From contig NZ_JAIQZM010000006.1 of NCBI RefSeq assembly GCF_023333595.1, forward strand, positions 62,001 to 126,000: a stretch of 64,000 nt of DNA, given 5' to 3'. A program made the position numbers and the translations under genes. The notes beneath the pieces are model-generated. The model had not been told where the DNA came from. It made no database searches and was given only the letters and a program-made list of their open reading frames with translations. This stretch comes from Argonema galeatum A003/A1 (GTDB lineage: Bacteria > Cyanobacteriota > Cyanobacteriia > Cyanobacteriales > Aerosakkonemataceae). Below, one piece after another: positions 25,522 through 35,032 of the stretch. Position 1 is the stretch's first letter; each line of letters begins with the position of its first letter.

Positions 25522-26367
25522 GTGGACAATATTCTTAGAGTGATTTACAACCTAGAAATTTTTAGGGATGGCGGGCCAGCTATGTGGCCGTTGTTGGTAC
25601 TGTCGATCCTGTCGCTGAGTGCGATCCTAGAACGTTTGTGGTTTTGGACAAGAATCTTGACTAGGGAAAGAGATATTGTCAACCGCGTGCTGGATGCTGC
25701 CAATCAAGATTGGGGAACTGCTACAGAAATTGCCAGACGATCGACCAATAAGCCCATCGGGCGGTTTCTTTATGCCCCCTTGCGGCTATCCCAACCCGAA
25801 CCGGAAGTGTTTCGACTGGCCCTAGAAACGGCGGCAGAAGAAGAATTGGGTGATATGCGGCGGGGCGACAAAATCTTAGAAGCGGTGATTGCCCTCGCAC
25901 CGCTACTGGGACTTTTTGGTACGGTTTGGGGTTTAATTGTCTCCCTGCGCGATCTTCGCATTAGCGATATAGGAACGACGGCAGCGTCTCAGGCAACATT
26001 GGGAATTGGTCAAGCGTTGATCGCTACAGCCAGCGGACTTGTGGTAGCGATTTTCAGTCTGGCATTCTACCGCTTGTTTCAAGTTTTCTTATTCAACCAA
26101 ATCAAAATTTTTCGCAAGTCAGGGAATGAATTGGAGTTGCTTTACCGGCAGTTTTGGTCGCAATCACAAGCTGAGTATAGGCGTTATGCGATCGACAACA
26201 ACAGCGTCACTCCCGATCTACCAAAAGCAAGAGTAGACAATTCTAACGATCTACCAAAATCAAAAGTAGACAATTCTAACGATCTACCAAAAGCAAGAGT
26301 AGACAGTTCTAACGATCTACCAAAACCAAAATTAGACAGATCTAATTCTGTTGAAAATCCCGATTAG
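25522..26367 (+). CDS. ExbB/TolQ/MotA-family proton channel subunit
   Basis: 281 residues from GTG 25522 (GGAGG lies upstream at 25507). Three transmembrane helices are visible near 17-35, 125-147 and 165-190. The family core LIALAPLLGLFGTVWGLIVSL-like stretch (written here as APLLGLFGTVWGLIVS) and SQATLGIGQALIATASGLVV are present. It pairs with the ExbD gene downstream to convert proton flow into force on periplasmic proteins. The C-terminal tail (about 230-275) is four copies of an 11-residue unit, DLPKARVDNSN, encoded by a 33-base tandem repeat. Confidence 0.9.
   Translation: MDNILRVIYNLEIFRDGGPAMWPLLVLSILSLSAILERLWFWTRILTRERDIVNRVLDAANQDWGTATEIARRSTNKPIGRFLYAPLRLSQPEPEVFRLALETAAEEELGDMRRGDKILEAVIALAPLLGLFGTVWGLIVSLRDLRISDIGTTAASQATLGIGQALIATASGLVVAIFSLAFYRLFQVFLFNQIKIFRKSGNELELLYRQFWSQSQAEYRRYAIDNNSVTPDLPKARVDNSNDLPKSKVDNSNDLPKARVDSSNDLPKPKLDRSNSVENPD
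26215..26346. repeat. 33-base tandem repeat (x4) in the exbB 3' end
   Basis: Four units, each beginning GATCTACCAAAA and separated by exactly 33 bases (26215, 26248, 26281, 26314). In-frame, they give a charged, disordered C-terminal tail. Confidence 0.95.
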
Positions 26368-26582
26368 TGTCCGTGCGGATGCCGTTTCGCTGCTAATGCA
26401 GCGCGGCAGAAATAACCCACCCGGAAAGAAGTAGTTAAATGCCTGACACTCAAAGAATTTTTGAATGAGTGAATGAGTGACTTCCGCGTAGTGGTACTAG
26501 GTTGTCCTTTAGCAGGATACCGCCCCTACCATGAAATTAATCGAACTCAACACCAGTACCTTTTCTTAACCCTACTTGCAGA

Positions 26583-27299
26583 ATGAAGATTAACCTGGAT
26601 TCCCCACCTGAAGAGATTCGGATTGAGATCATCCCCCTGATTGATGTCATTTTTTGTATCCTGACGTTTTTTATCCTGGCTGCTTTGCAATTCACTCGTC
26701 AGCAGGCGATTAGCGTTGATTTGCCCAAAGCCAGCAGCAGCACTACGACGTCGCAGACGCGCCAGATGTTAATTGTCAGCATCAATCCTTTTAATCAAAT
26801 CTATGTAGAAAATCAACTGGTGATACCAGAGGAACTAGAACAAAAATTGCGGGAATATCGCCAGCAGAATCCCGATGGAATGATGGTTCTGTATGCTTCC
26901 AAGACGGCTTTTTACAACGATGTCGTGCAAGTTTTGGATAAGATGCGGCTGGTGGGAGGCGATCGCGTCGCTTTGGCAACCCTGCCCGATACGCCTGCAC
27001 AAGTCCCCTCTTCCGATTCTTCGGTGCCCTCTACCACCCCTGGATTGACGCCCTATTCCCCCGGTATTAATCCCCCCTCTACGGTTACTCCAGGCTTGAC
27101 ACCCTACCCCGGCACAAATCCCCTCAATCCTTATAATCCCTCTAATCCTTATGCCACGCCCAACCCAGGGCTCAACCCCACTCTTCCCAATGGGGTGTTG
27201 ACACCCACTGTACCGCCTTCTAGTGGCGTTCCCGAACCACCGGGTACAGCACCTACTCCTGGAACCTCAGCTACTCCCGGAAGGTCTAGAACTCCTTAG
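26583..27299 (+). CDS. ExbD/TolR-family biopolymer transport protein
   Basis: 238 residues. EEIRIEIIPLIDVIFCILTF begins the single transmembrane helix with the conserved proton-carrying Asp. A periplasmic domain follows to about residue 135 (LIVSINPFNQIYVENQLVIP; DKMRLVGGDRVALATLP). The remaining 100 residues are Pro/Thr/Asn-rich (TPGLTPYSPG, PGLTPYPGTNPLNPYNPSNP) and presumably disordered. It is separated from exbB by 215 bases that include simple repeats. With exbB it forms a TonB- or Tol-type motor. Confidence 0.9.
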   Translation: MKINLDSPPEEIRIEIIPLIDVIFCILTFFILAALQFTRQQAISVDLPKASSSTTTSQTRQMLIVSINPFNQIYVENQLVIPEELEQKLREYRQQNPDGMMVLYASKTAFYNDVVQVLDKMRLVGGDRVALATLPDTPAQVPSSDSSVPSTTPGLTPYSPGINPPSTVTPGLTPYPGTNPLNPYNPSNPYATPNPGLNPTLPNGVLTPTVPPSSGVPEPPGTAPTPGTSATPGRSRTP

Positions 27300-27486
27300 A
27301 ACGGGCTAATATTCCTAAAGGTAGATGAATTATCGTGTTTTTTCAGCTATTTTTGCCTGGATATTAGTTTGTGAGAGGTAGTGAGATTTATATCGATTAG
27401 CAGAGGGAACCCTCGGATTGGCGAGTTAAGGTAATTATTGTGGGAGTTTATACCATGCCCTAACTTAAAATCGGAGGAATTTTAAT

Positions 27487-27882
27487 ATGGATTTCGTTGA
27501 TATTTTGATTACTTGGCTGGTTACGGCTTCTAGTTTGCTGATTCTTACGAAGCTACCATTGGGAATTGAAATTGATAATCCAGGGCTAGCTTACATTTCG
27601 GCAGCAGTGTTGGGTATCGTAAATACTTTTATCAACTTCTTTGTTTTGACGATACCAAATTTCTTCACATTTGGCATCTACGGATTTTTAGTGAAGATTC
27701 TGACATTGGGTTTGTTTTCATTTGTTATCAATGTCATAGCCTTGACTGTAGCCGCTAGATTAGTGACCGGCTTTCGTTTGGAAAAAGGGATTGTGAGTGC
27801 TGTGTTCGTAGCGATCGCACTTTCCTTGATTAGCAGTTTGATTACAACTTTGGTAGTTGGACAGCCAGCAGCAATTGCTTAA
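27487..27882 (+). CDS. Phage-holin-4/YvlD-type membrane protein
   Basis: 131 residues with four hydrophobic helices. ITWLVTASSLLILTKLPLGI, FINFFVLTIPNFFTFGIYGF and INVIALTVAARLVTGFRLEK match the PF04020 (phage holin family 4 superfamily IV, YvlD-like) pattern. Despite the name these are chromosomal inner-membrane proteins of unclear role. GGAGG lies six bases before ATG 27487. Confidence 0.8.
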   Translation: MDFVDILITWLVTASSLLILTKLPLGIEIDNPGLAYISAAVLGIVNTFINFFVLTIPNFFTFGIYGFLVKILTLGLFSFVINVIALTVAARLVTGFRLEKGIVSAVFVAIALSLISSLITTLVVGQPAAIA

Positions 27883-27968
27883 ATAGTTTTGAATTTTGAG
27901 TGTTGAGTTTTGAGTTAGTAGAGTGGAGCTAAAGTAGAGTTTTGAGTTGCCTAAAAAATTCCACCTTT

Positions 27969-28058
27969 TATCTGCGTTCATCTGCGTTCATCTGTCTTCA
28001 TCTGCGGTAAAAACTTAACCAACGATAACAACAGACAATTTGATGGTATCGCTCATGT
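27969..28058. repeat. Dispersed 90-base repeat, copy 1
   Basis: It starts with repeated ATCTGCGTTC units and runs into GGTAAAAACTTAACCAACGA and ACAACAGACAATTTGA. It matches 55330-55419 almost base for base and in the same orientation. Confidence 0.85.
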
Positions 28059-28082
28059 ACTAACGATGCAACCGGACTTGAT

Positions 28083-28134
28083 ATGATATATGGTGTAGGG
28101 GCAATTCATGAATTGCCCCTACACCATATATCAT
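28083..28134. repeat. Perfect 52-base palindrome
   Basis: ATGATATATGGTGTAGGGGC plus AATTCA is followed immediately by its exact reverse complement, with no loop. It contains the GTAGGGGC/GCCCCTAC ends of repeat family E and lies between the convergent holin-like and lysC genes. It could also terminate transcription from both sides. Confidence 0.95.
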
Positions 28135-28182
28135 TCATTTGTAGCAGAAATAAATCCAAACGAGATAACGAACCCTACTACT

Positions 28183-30015
28183 TTAAGCCGGAACTTGGAT
28201 TTTCTGAGTACCGGCCAGATTAAAGGCGGCGTGGATTGCTTGCAAGGCGGTAATGCCTTGTTCTTCTGCCACAACGCAGCTAATTTTGATTTCTGAGGTG
28301 GCAATCATTTGAATATTGATTTGGTGTTTTGCCAGTGCCTCAAACAGACGCGCTGCAACGCCGGGTTGCCCCTCCATGCCGATGCCAACGGCGCTGACTT
28401 TGGCGATCGCATTATCAACTACAATCTCGCCGCATCCCCATTCTGAGACTACTTCCTCCAGAGTTTTCTTTGCCGCCTCAGCGTCACCTCGCACTACGGT
28501 AAAAGCAATATCCCGCCTGGGTGTACCATTGACGATGCGACAGCGCTGAGACTGGATGATTGTATCGACGCTAATATTTTGCTTAGCTAGTTGTTGGAAT
28601 AACCGCGCTGCTGTGCCGGGACGATCGGGCACATGACGTAATGCTATACGCGCCTGCTTGAGATCCAGGGCGACGCCTCGCACTGGAGAGTGGGGAGTGG
28701 GGGAGTGGGGGAGTGGGGGAGTGGAGGAGTGGGGGAGTAGGGACTGAACTGGGGAACTGTTGACATCGAAGGCGGAACAAAGGATGGCAATAGCCCGATC
28801 GCAATCTGAGGCATCAATAACGCAGCTGACTTTCACTTCCGAGGTGGAAATCATTTGAATGTTGATACCAGCACTGGATAGAGTGGCAAACATTTGCGCT
28901 GCAACGCCGGGACGCCCGATCATACCCGCACCGGCGATACTGACTTTGGCAATTTGCCCATCTACAATTACTTCCGCTTCGTCTAGTTTTGGGCTGTTAC
29001 CACGGAGGACAGGTGCGATCGCAGATGTCACTGCTTCGGCTTTTCTGAGGACGCCAATGCTTACAGTAAAGGCAATATCGTTAGTATTGCTTTCGTGAAT
29101 TGACTGAATGATCAAGTCAACATCCAATTTTTGAGAGGCAATTTCCCCAAACAACCGCGCCGCAACTCCCGGACGATCGGGCACCCGCAGCAGCGCCACC
29201 TTAGCTTGATCTGTATCAAATTCCACCGCATCCACCGGGCGGACGAGTTCTAAATCTGACAAAGCTCGTTTTTGGCTTATTTGCGAGACTACCCAGGTGC
29301 CGGGATCGTCACTCCAGCTGGAACGCACCACTAAAGGCACGCCGTAGTTGCGGGCAATTTCCACCGATCGCGGATGCAGCACTTTAGCGCCCAAACTGGC
29401 TAATTCCAGCATTTCGTCACAGGTGATTTCCGACATTAGCTGGGCATCTGGGACAATGCGGGGGTCTGCTGTGAAAATACCCGGTACATCCGTGTAAATT
29501 TCGCAACAACTAGCGCCTAAAGCTGCCGCCAAGGCTACGGCTGAAGTGTCGGAACCGCCGCGACCCAGGGTAGTAATTTCCAATTCCTCAGTACTGGAGA
29601 TGCCTTGGAATCCAGCTACCACAACTACTTTGCCTTGATCGAGGTGGCGATCGATGCGATCGGTCTCAATTCGCAGGATGCGGGCGCGGCTGTGTTCCGC
29701 TTCCGTGACGATGCCAACTTGGGCACCAGTAAGAGAAATCGCCGGTTGCCCCAACTCCTGTAAAGCCATACTGAGGAGAGCGATCGATACTTGTTCGCCG
29801 GTAGAAAGCAGCATATCCATCTCGCGGCGACTTGGCGAGCTGGAGATTTCGTAAGCTAATTTAACTAAACCGTCGGTAGTTTTGCCCATCGCAGAAACCA
29901 CCACCACAACAGAATTGCCAGCTTGGGCTGTTTTCAAGACCCGCTGGGCTACTGCGGTGATGCGATCGATCGATCCAACCGAAGTACCACCGTATTTTTG
30001 GACAATGAGTGCCAT
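28183..30015 (-). CDS. lysC: Aspartate kinase (four ACT domains)
   Basis: 610 residues. The kinase domain (about 1-245) opens [20 protein letters not shown] and carries [20 protein letters not shown] with [14 protein letters not shown]. Four ACT-type segments follow (from about 265), in two pairs, each with the VPDRPGxAARLF signature. This is the cyanobacterial layout, feedback-regulated by Lys and Thr. It commits aspartate to lysine, threonine and methionine synthesis. Between the pairs, about residues 425-447, a foreign Pro/His/Ser/Thr stretch ([20 protein letters not shown]) is encoded by a tandem repeat. It probably loops out as a linker. Confidence 0.95.
   Translation of the reverse strand: MALIVQKYGGTSVGSIDRITAVAQRVLKTAQAGNSVVVVVSAMGKTTDGLVKLAYEISSSPSRREMDMLLSTGEQVSIALLSMALQELGQPAISLTGAQVGIVTEAEHSRARILRIETDRIDRHLDQGKVVVVAGFQGISSTEELEITTLGRGGSDTSAVALAAALGASCCEIYTDVPGIFTADPRIVPDAQLMSEITCDEMLELASLGAKVLHPRSVEIARNYGVPLVVRSSWSDDPGTWVVSQISQKRALSDLELVRPVDAVEFDTDQAKVALLRVPDRPGVAARLFGEIASQKLDVDLIIQSIHESNTNDIAFTVSIGVLRKAEAVTSAIAPVLRGNSPKLDEAEVIVDGQIAKVSIAGAGMIGRPGVAAQMFATLSSAGINIQMISTSEVKVSCVIDASDCDRAIAILCSAFDVNSSPVQSLLPHSSTPPLPHSPTPHSPVRGVALDLKQARIALRHVPDRPGTAARLFQQLAKQNISVDTIIQSQRCRIVNGTPRRDIAFTVVRGDAEAAKKTLEEVVSEWGCGEIVVDNAIAKVSAVGIGMEGQPGVAARLFEALAKHQINIQMIATSEIKISCVVAEEQGITALQAIHAAFNLAGTQKIQVPA
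28685..28740. repeat. GGGGGAGTG tandem repeat inside lysC
   Basis: Six copies of GGGGGAGTG or variants, kept in frame. On the coding strand they give repeated PHSPT units between the two ACT pairs. The same 9-mer type is intergenic at 20941-21019 and also occurs inside nnr. Confidence 0.92.
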
Positions 30016-30246
30016 AATTTTTTTCCCTCGCCTTCCTGCTTTCTCCTCAATCCATTGAAGCGCAAAACCTGTCAGGGTTCTGTGAGGCGTTGAACTTACC
30101 GAAAAACGAGAATCAGCCCCAGGCTTCAGACACGGGGATGTAAGCGGTTGCGGTTTTAACCGCAGTCAAATATTAAACTTTATTACCAAATGCCTATCCT
30201 TGCGCTGCCAATTATAGCGTAAAGATAGGTAAATTAGGTCGATACC

Positions 30247-31464
30247 ATGATAACCTACGAGTTCAAAATCAAAGGGAAAGAGCCGCAATATCGCGCTATC
30301 GATGAAGCAATCCGCACATCACAATTTATCAGAAATAAATGCCTACGTTTCTGGATAGACAACAAAGGCGTAAACAAATACAACCTGAGCGCCTACTGTG
30401 CGGTACTGGCCAAAGAATTTCCCTTTGCTAACGAACTCAACTCGACGGCTAGACAAGCCTCCGCAGAACGTTGTTGGGCTGGAATTACAAGGTTTTTCGA
30501 TAACTGCAAGAAGAAAATAGCAGGCAAAAAAGGCTTCCCCCGATTCAAGAAAAACCAACGGTCTGTAGAGTATAAAAAGTCGGGATGGAAACTTACGGAA
30601 GATAGGAAAAGGATAACCTTTACTGACAAGAAATGGATTGGTTCGTTCAAACTAATCGGCACTTACGACTTGCATTTTTATCAAGTCGAACAAATTCAAC
30701 GGGTAAGATTAGTCAAAAGAGCCGATGGTTATTATTGTCAGTTTGGCATTCAAGCCGAAAATACTCAGGAGGTAGAACCCACAGGTAAATCTATCGGTTT
30801 AGATGTAGGATTAAACCATTTCTATACCGACAGCAGCGGGGCTAAAATAGACAACCCTCGCTACTTGAGGAAATCCGAACGAAGATTGAAGAGGTTGCAG
30901 CGTCAAGTCTCTAAAAAGGTTAAAGGCTCTAACAATAGGAAGAAAGCTATTAACCGTTTAGGTAGAAAACACTTGAGGGTTTCTCGCCAACGCAAAGACT
31001 TTGTTGTGAAATTAGCAAGGTGCGTGGTGATATCTAACGATATCGTGGCGTTTGAAGACCTGAAAGTGCGAAACATGGTAAAAAATCATCATTTAGCCAA
31101 GTCCATTAGCGATGCTGCCTGGTCGCAATTCAGGGAATGGATACAGTATTTTGCGCTGAAATTTGGTAAAGTTGCTGTTGCTGTTCCCCCTCACTTCACC
31201 AGCCAGAATTGTTCAGGTTGTGGGCAGATAGTCAAAAAATCCCTGTCTATTCGTACTCACGCTTGTAAATGCGGAGTTATTTTAGATAGGGATGAGAATG
31301 CCGCTATCAATATTTTGATTAAGGCATTAAAGTTGCTTGGCTATATCTCAAATACGGTAGGGCATACCGAAATCAACGCTTGTGGAGAGATGCTCCTCTA
31401 CTTAAATCTGGAAACGGCTTTTAAGCAAGAGCGCTCGGTGAAGCAAGAATCCCCGTCCCTTTAG
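30247..31464 (+). CDS. RNA-guided endonuclease TnpB (IS200/IS605-type)
   Basis: 405 residues, intact. The RuvC-like residues are visible: Asp in IGLDVGLNHFYTD, Glu in IVAFEDLKVRNMVKNHHLAK and Asp in CGVILDRDENAAINI. The four-Cys zinc ribbon is NCSGCGQIVKKSL...HACKCG. The N-terminal OrfB HTH region is RNKCLRFWIDNKGVNKYNL. TnpB uses an RNA made from the element's right end to cut DNA at the donor joint. No TnpA transposase is adjacent, so it is a tnpB-only (IS1341-like) element. Its stop lies within the right-end hairpin. Confidence 0.93.
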   Translation: MITYEFKIKGKEPQYRAIDEAIRTSQFIRNKCLRFWIDNKGVNKYNLSAYCAVLAKEFPFANELNSTARQASAERCWAGITRFFDNCKKKIAGKKGFPRFKKNQRSVEYKKSGWKLTEDRKRITFTDKKWIGSFKLIGTYDLHFYQVEQIQRVRLVKRADGYYCQFGIQAENTQEVEPTGKSIGLDVGLNHFYTDSSGAKIDNPRYLRKSERRLKRLQRQVSKKVKGSNNRKKAINRLGRKHLRVSRQRKDFVVKLARCVVISNDIVAFEDLKVRNMVKNHHLAKSISDAAWSQFREWIQYFALKFGKVAVAVPPHFTSQNCSGCGQIVKKSLSIRTHACKCGVILDRDENAAINILIKALKLLGYISNTVGHTEINACGEMLLYLNLETAFKQERSVKQESPSL

Positions 31465-31483
31465 GGCTGGGGAGTGTCAACAG
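31330..31483 (+). ncRNA. Probable omega/reRNA region at the TnpB right end
   Basis: The hairpin CCCCGTCCCTTTAGGGCTGG (31451-31472) overlaps the tnpB stop. The element probably ends at GAGTGTCAAC (31483). In studied TnpB systems the guide RNA scaffold is the 3' end of tnpB plus the right end, and the guide is the sequence just beyond. The 5' boundary given here is a guess. Confidence 0.4.
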
Positions 31484-31567
31484 ACTACATTTACCAATTT
31501 TGCAAACAAATATTTAAACATCAGGGCGGAAGCGATAATTCCCGATCAATTTGACTAAAAATCTGGT

Positions 31568-32872
31568 TTAATCGATCGGCAAAGCGATCGCAAATTCTGT
31601 GCCTTGCCCCACTTCAGATGTAAAACTGATTCGTCCCTTGTGTTTTTCCTCCACAATTTGACGACCAATGGATAATCCCAAGCCTGTACCTCTTCCAAAA
31701 GCTTTCGTTGTGAACAACTCGTTAAACGCCTTCTGCTGTACCTCAGCCGACATACCAATCCCGTTATCAGCAATGCGAATGACGGCGTATCCATCAACCA
31801 GGGCTGTTTGAATCCGAATCTGAGGTTTGGCAGTTAGAGACTCTTCTAGGGCGTCTATTGCATTGGCGAGAATATTCATGAACACTTGGTTGAGCAGCCC
31901 TGGATAACACTCTATCTCAAGCAGTCCGCCATAGTCCTCAATGACTTCAATTTCAGGGCGCGAACCCGCAGCTTTCAAACGATGACGCAAAATGGTTAGG
32001 GTACTGTCCAATCCGTCGTGCAGATTGACCCGCACTTTGGTTCTTGCATCAAAACGCGAAAAATTTCGCAAAGCAATCGAGATGTCCTTGATTCGATCGG
32101 CGCTCAACTTCATTGAGTTTAGCAGCTTTGGCAAATCTGACAACGAAAACTCAAGATCGAGATCTCCCAGCTTTTCCTCTAGTTTTGAGGTGGCTTCGGG
32201 ATAGAACTGCTGATAAAATTCAATTGCTTTCGTGAGGTTAGTTACGTACTCAAACGCTGGAGCGAGGTTACTAGCAATACATCCGATCGGATTATTCAGT
32301 TCGTGAGCGACCCCAGCAACCAATTGCCCCAAGGCTGACATTTTCTCATTCTGAACCAGTTGGAGTTGGAATTGTTGTAAATCTTGAAAAGCTTGGGAGA
32401 GTTGAGCGGTTCTTTCTGCTACGCGCTGTTCGAGTGCCTCATTCCCCTGCTTTAGTTGCGCGTTCCTTTCTTGTAGCGTTTTAGTAAGGTGTCGCAGTTG
32501 CAAATGAACGTTGACTCTGGCGATAACTTCCTCTTGTTCAAAGGGTTTAGTGATGTAGTCTACTGCACCCAAGGATAGTCCCTTTACCTTACTGTCGGCA
32601 TCTGCCATCGCCGTCATGAAGATGACTGGAATAACTTGAGTTAATGGATTGGCTTTCAAACAAGTACAAGTTTCAAAGCCATCCATACCAGGCATTTGTA
32701 TATCCAGCAAAATCAATTCTGGAGACTGCTGCTGAGCAATGTTGATAGCAGTTGCTCCATCCATCGCCATCCGAACTTTCAAACCAACCTGTTTGAGCGC
32801 CTGAGACAATACGGATAGGTTAGTTGCGTTATCGTCTACAATCAAAATAAATCCAGTCGATCGGTCATTCAT
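31568..32872 (-). CDS. REC-histidine kinase hybrid protein (copy 1)
   Basis: 434 residues. The N-terminal receiver domain (about 8-125) has phospho-acceptor Asp in LILLDIQMPGMDGFET and Lys in YITKPFEQEE. A coiled coil (130-185) follows. HisKA has its His in AGVAHELNNPIGCIASN. The HATPase domain has NQVFMNILANAIDAL, IADNGIGM and GRGTGLGLSIGRQIV. It is cytosolic with no sensor domain, so it is likely driven by another kinase through its receiver. It is a close paralog of 33481-34803 in the same orientation, with nearly identical first 130 residues. Confidence 0.93.
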   Translation of the reverse strand: MNDRSTGFILIVDDNATNLSVLSQALKQVGLKVRMAMDGATAINIAQQQSPELILLDIQMPGMDGFETCTCLKANPLTQVIPVIFMTAMADADSKVKGLSLGAVDYITKPFEQEEVIARVNVHLQLRHLTKTLQERNAQLKQGNEALEQRVAERTAQLSQAFQDLQQFQLQLVQNEKMSALGQLVAGVAHELNNPIGCIASNLAPAFEYVTNLTKAIEFYQQFYPEATSKLEEKLGDLDLEFSLSDLPKLLNSMKLSADRIKDISIALRNFSRFDARTKVRVNLHDGLDSTLTILRHRLKAAGSRPEIEVIEDYGGLLEIECYPGLLNQVFMNILANAIDALEESLTAKPQIRIQTALVDGYAVIRIADNGIGMSAEVQQKAFNELFTTKAFGRGTGLGLSIGRQIVEEKHKGRISFTSEVGQGTEFAIALPID

Positions 32873-33290
32873 AGCCTATTAAGAATTGCTGGTTAAAAAT
32901 TACAGCGGGTGGATGAAAAATGAGGATGTTATGAGTTTGGGATGAATTGTTTGGTAAACCAATATTCCAGAGCTTGCTTGGCTCTGATATTAAGTCTTTC
33001 GGCTTTGTGCCGAGTGGTGAGGAAGTACATGAGTGCTTAAAGTCTATAGCTGGTAAGAGTTTTCTCTCAGTGATTAACCAAAGAGAATAAGGGGGTTTTA
33101 GAGGCGGATTTGGTATGAGAAGTATTTTTTATATTAAAGCTGCACTCCTTCCGTGGCTAGATATAAGCGTGTTTTAGTCCAATTGTAGTTGCACATTTTT
33201 AATTAATAATCTGATATCTATGATACACAATTATTTAAATTTTTCGCAAAAATACGGAATCGGCAAGGATTACCCCTCTTATCTTGACCT

Positions 33291-33324
33291 ATTGTAGAGA
33301 CGTTTCAGGAAACGTCTCTACAAT
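33291..33324. repeat. Palindrome related to the family-C core
   Basis: ATTGTAGAGACGTTT and AAACGTCTCTACAAT are perfect 15-base arms around CAGG. It resembles the GTAGAGACGTTGC core of family-C elements but lacks their ends. The rest of the 32873-33480 gap (608 bases) shows no reading frame or motif that I recognise, only a CTCAGCACT simple repeat near its end. Confidence 0.7.
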
Positions 33325-33480
33325 GTTCTGGGTTATAATTGGGGTAATCAACCTGGATTCTGTATAAGAAGCGATCGCATCTGTCCTGCTACACCTTAAA
33401 TCCTGATAAGCCTTGAAAACACCAACTCTCAAAAAGTGTTGAGTGCAATTAATTTTAATTTTTTACTCAGCACTAAAGCC

Positions 33481-34803
33481 TCAGCACTCAGGACTATTCA
33501 ACTCATCAGATTTAAGCGGTTTGATAGGAATTTCAATGATAAATTCCGCACCCTCAAAAGGTGCCGAAATGCAACTGAGTTGGCCGAGATGTTTTTCTAC
33601 TACAATTTGGTAGCTAATAGCTAAACCCAGGCCCGTACCGCTACCCACTGGTTTCGTTGTAAAGAAGGGGTTAAATATGTCTGGTAGCACCTCTTGGGTC
33701 ATGCCGACACCATTATCTGCGATTTTTATTTTCACAAATTTAGAGCAAGTTTGCTCTGTACTAATGCGTATACAAACTGCCAAAGAAGTGTCACGATTAT
33801 GAGCTTCTTCTAAGGAATCGATCGCATTATTTAAAATATTAAAAAAAACTTGGTTTAACTGAGAAGCATAACAAGTGATTGTGGGCAATTTACCATACTC
33901 TTTAATCACGTTAATATCGCTAATTCCTTTTTTTACTTTGAGACGATGCTGCAAAATTAGCAGGCTGCTTTCAATACCTTCATGAATGTCTATAGCCTTC
34001 ATTTCGGATTCATCAAGGCGTGAGAAAGTTCGCAAACTTAGGACAATTTGGCGGATGCGTTTAGCTCCTTCCTGCATGGAGACAAATAGTTTTTGTATAT
34101 CTGTAGTAAGAAAGTCTAAATCCATGTCTTCTGTCGTTTTCAGGAGTTTTTCCGTAAGGTGAGGATATTCGTGTTGATAAATCTTAATTAGATTAAGCAA
34201 ATCTTGTACATACTCATTGGCATGAGCAATGTTACCGTATATAAAAGTGATAGGATTGTTAATTTCATGAGCAATTCCTGCTACTATCTGGCCTAAACCA
34301 GACATTTTTTCTGCCAAAATCAGTTGAGCTTGAGTGCGTTTCAATTCCTGCATTGCTTGTTCGATATGTAGATTTTTTTCGTCTAATTGCTGCGACCTGT
34401 CTTCTAAAGCTTTAGTGAGGTGCCGCAGTTGCAAATGAATATTAACTCTGGCAATAACTTCCTGTTCTTCAAATGGTTTGGTGATGTAGTCCACTGCACC
34501 CAAGGAGAGTCCTTTCACCTTACTCTCAGAATCTGCCAGCGCCGTCATAAAAATGACTGGAATGGATTGAGTTGATGGATTTGCTTTTAAGAGAGTACAA
34601 GTTTCAAAGCCATCTATACCGGGCATCATCACATCCAGTAAAATTAATTCTGGAGTTTGTTGCTGGGCAATGTTGATGGCAGTTGTTCCATCCATTGCCA
34701 TGCGAACTTTCAAACCAATTTGTTTGAGAGCTTGAGACAATATGGATAGGTTAGTTGAGTTATCATCTACGATCAAAATGAATCCAGTCGCTCGGTCATT
34801 CAT
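33481..34803 (-). CDS. REC-histidine kinase hybrid protein (copy 2)
   Basis: 440 residues. The receiver has Asp in LILLDVMMPGIDGFET and Lys in YITKPFEEQEV. HisKA has His in AGIAHEINNPITFIYGN. The HATPase domain has NQVFFNILNNAIDSLEE, IADNGVGMTQEV and [15 protein letters not shown]. The layout matches 31568-32872, implying a tandem duplication with divergence in the kinase half. The receiver halves remain close, which suggests both take phosphate from the same source. Confidence 0.93.
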   Translation of the reverse strand: MNDRATGFILIVDDNSTNLSILSQALKQIGLKVRMAMDGTTAINIAQQQTPELILLDVMMPGIDGFETCTLLKANPSTQSIPVIFMTALADSESKVKGLSLGAVDYITKPFEEQEVIARVNIHLQLRHLTKALEDRSQQLDEKNLHIEQAMQELKRTQAQLILAEKMSGLGQIVAGIAHEINNPITFIYGNIAHANEYVQDLLNLIKIYQHEYPHLTEKLLKTTEDMDLDFLTTDIQKLFVSMQEGAKRIRQIVLSLRTFSRLDESEMKAIDIHEGIESSLLILQHRLKVKKGISDINVIKEYGKLPTITCYASQLNQVFFNILNNAIDSLEEAHNRDTSLAVCIRISTEQTCSKFVKIKIADNGVGMTQEVLPDIFNPFFTTKPVGSGTGLGLAISYQIVVEKHLGQLSCISAPFEGAEFIIEIPIKPLKSDELNSPEC

Positions 34804-34874
34804 AGCTGCCTAAAAACTACTGTTAAAAAGTTCAGGAGTGCAACGAAAGCCTGGGTGAGTGCTGAGTGCTATAG

Positions 34875-34922
34875 CTAGGGACTAGGGGCTAGGGGCTAGG
34901 GACTAGGGACTAGGGACTAGGG
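34875..34922. repeat. Tandem GGGACTA/GGGGCTA repeat
   Basis: Six to seven heptamers of the form AGGG(A/G)CT lie between two kinase genes on the minus strand. The same heptamer occurs near 20908 and 23572. Confidence 0.9.
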
Positions 34923-35032
34923 AAGAGGGAAGAGAGAAAAGGGTTACGGAGTAAGGGATTGAAGGTGAGAAGTAAGAGTTGGAGTTGTCCTAAACGACGA
35001 GAGCGGTTGCTATAACTACTGAGTTCGGTAAG

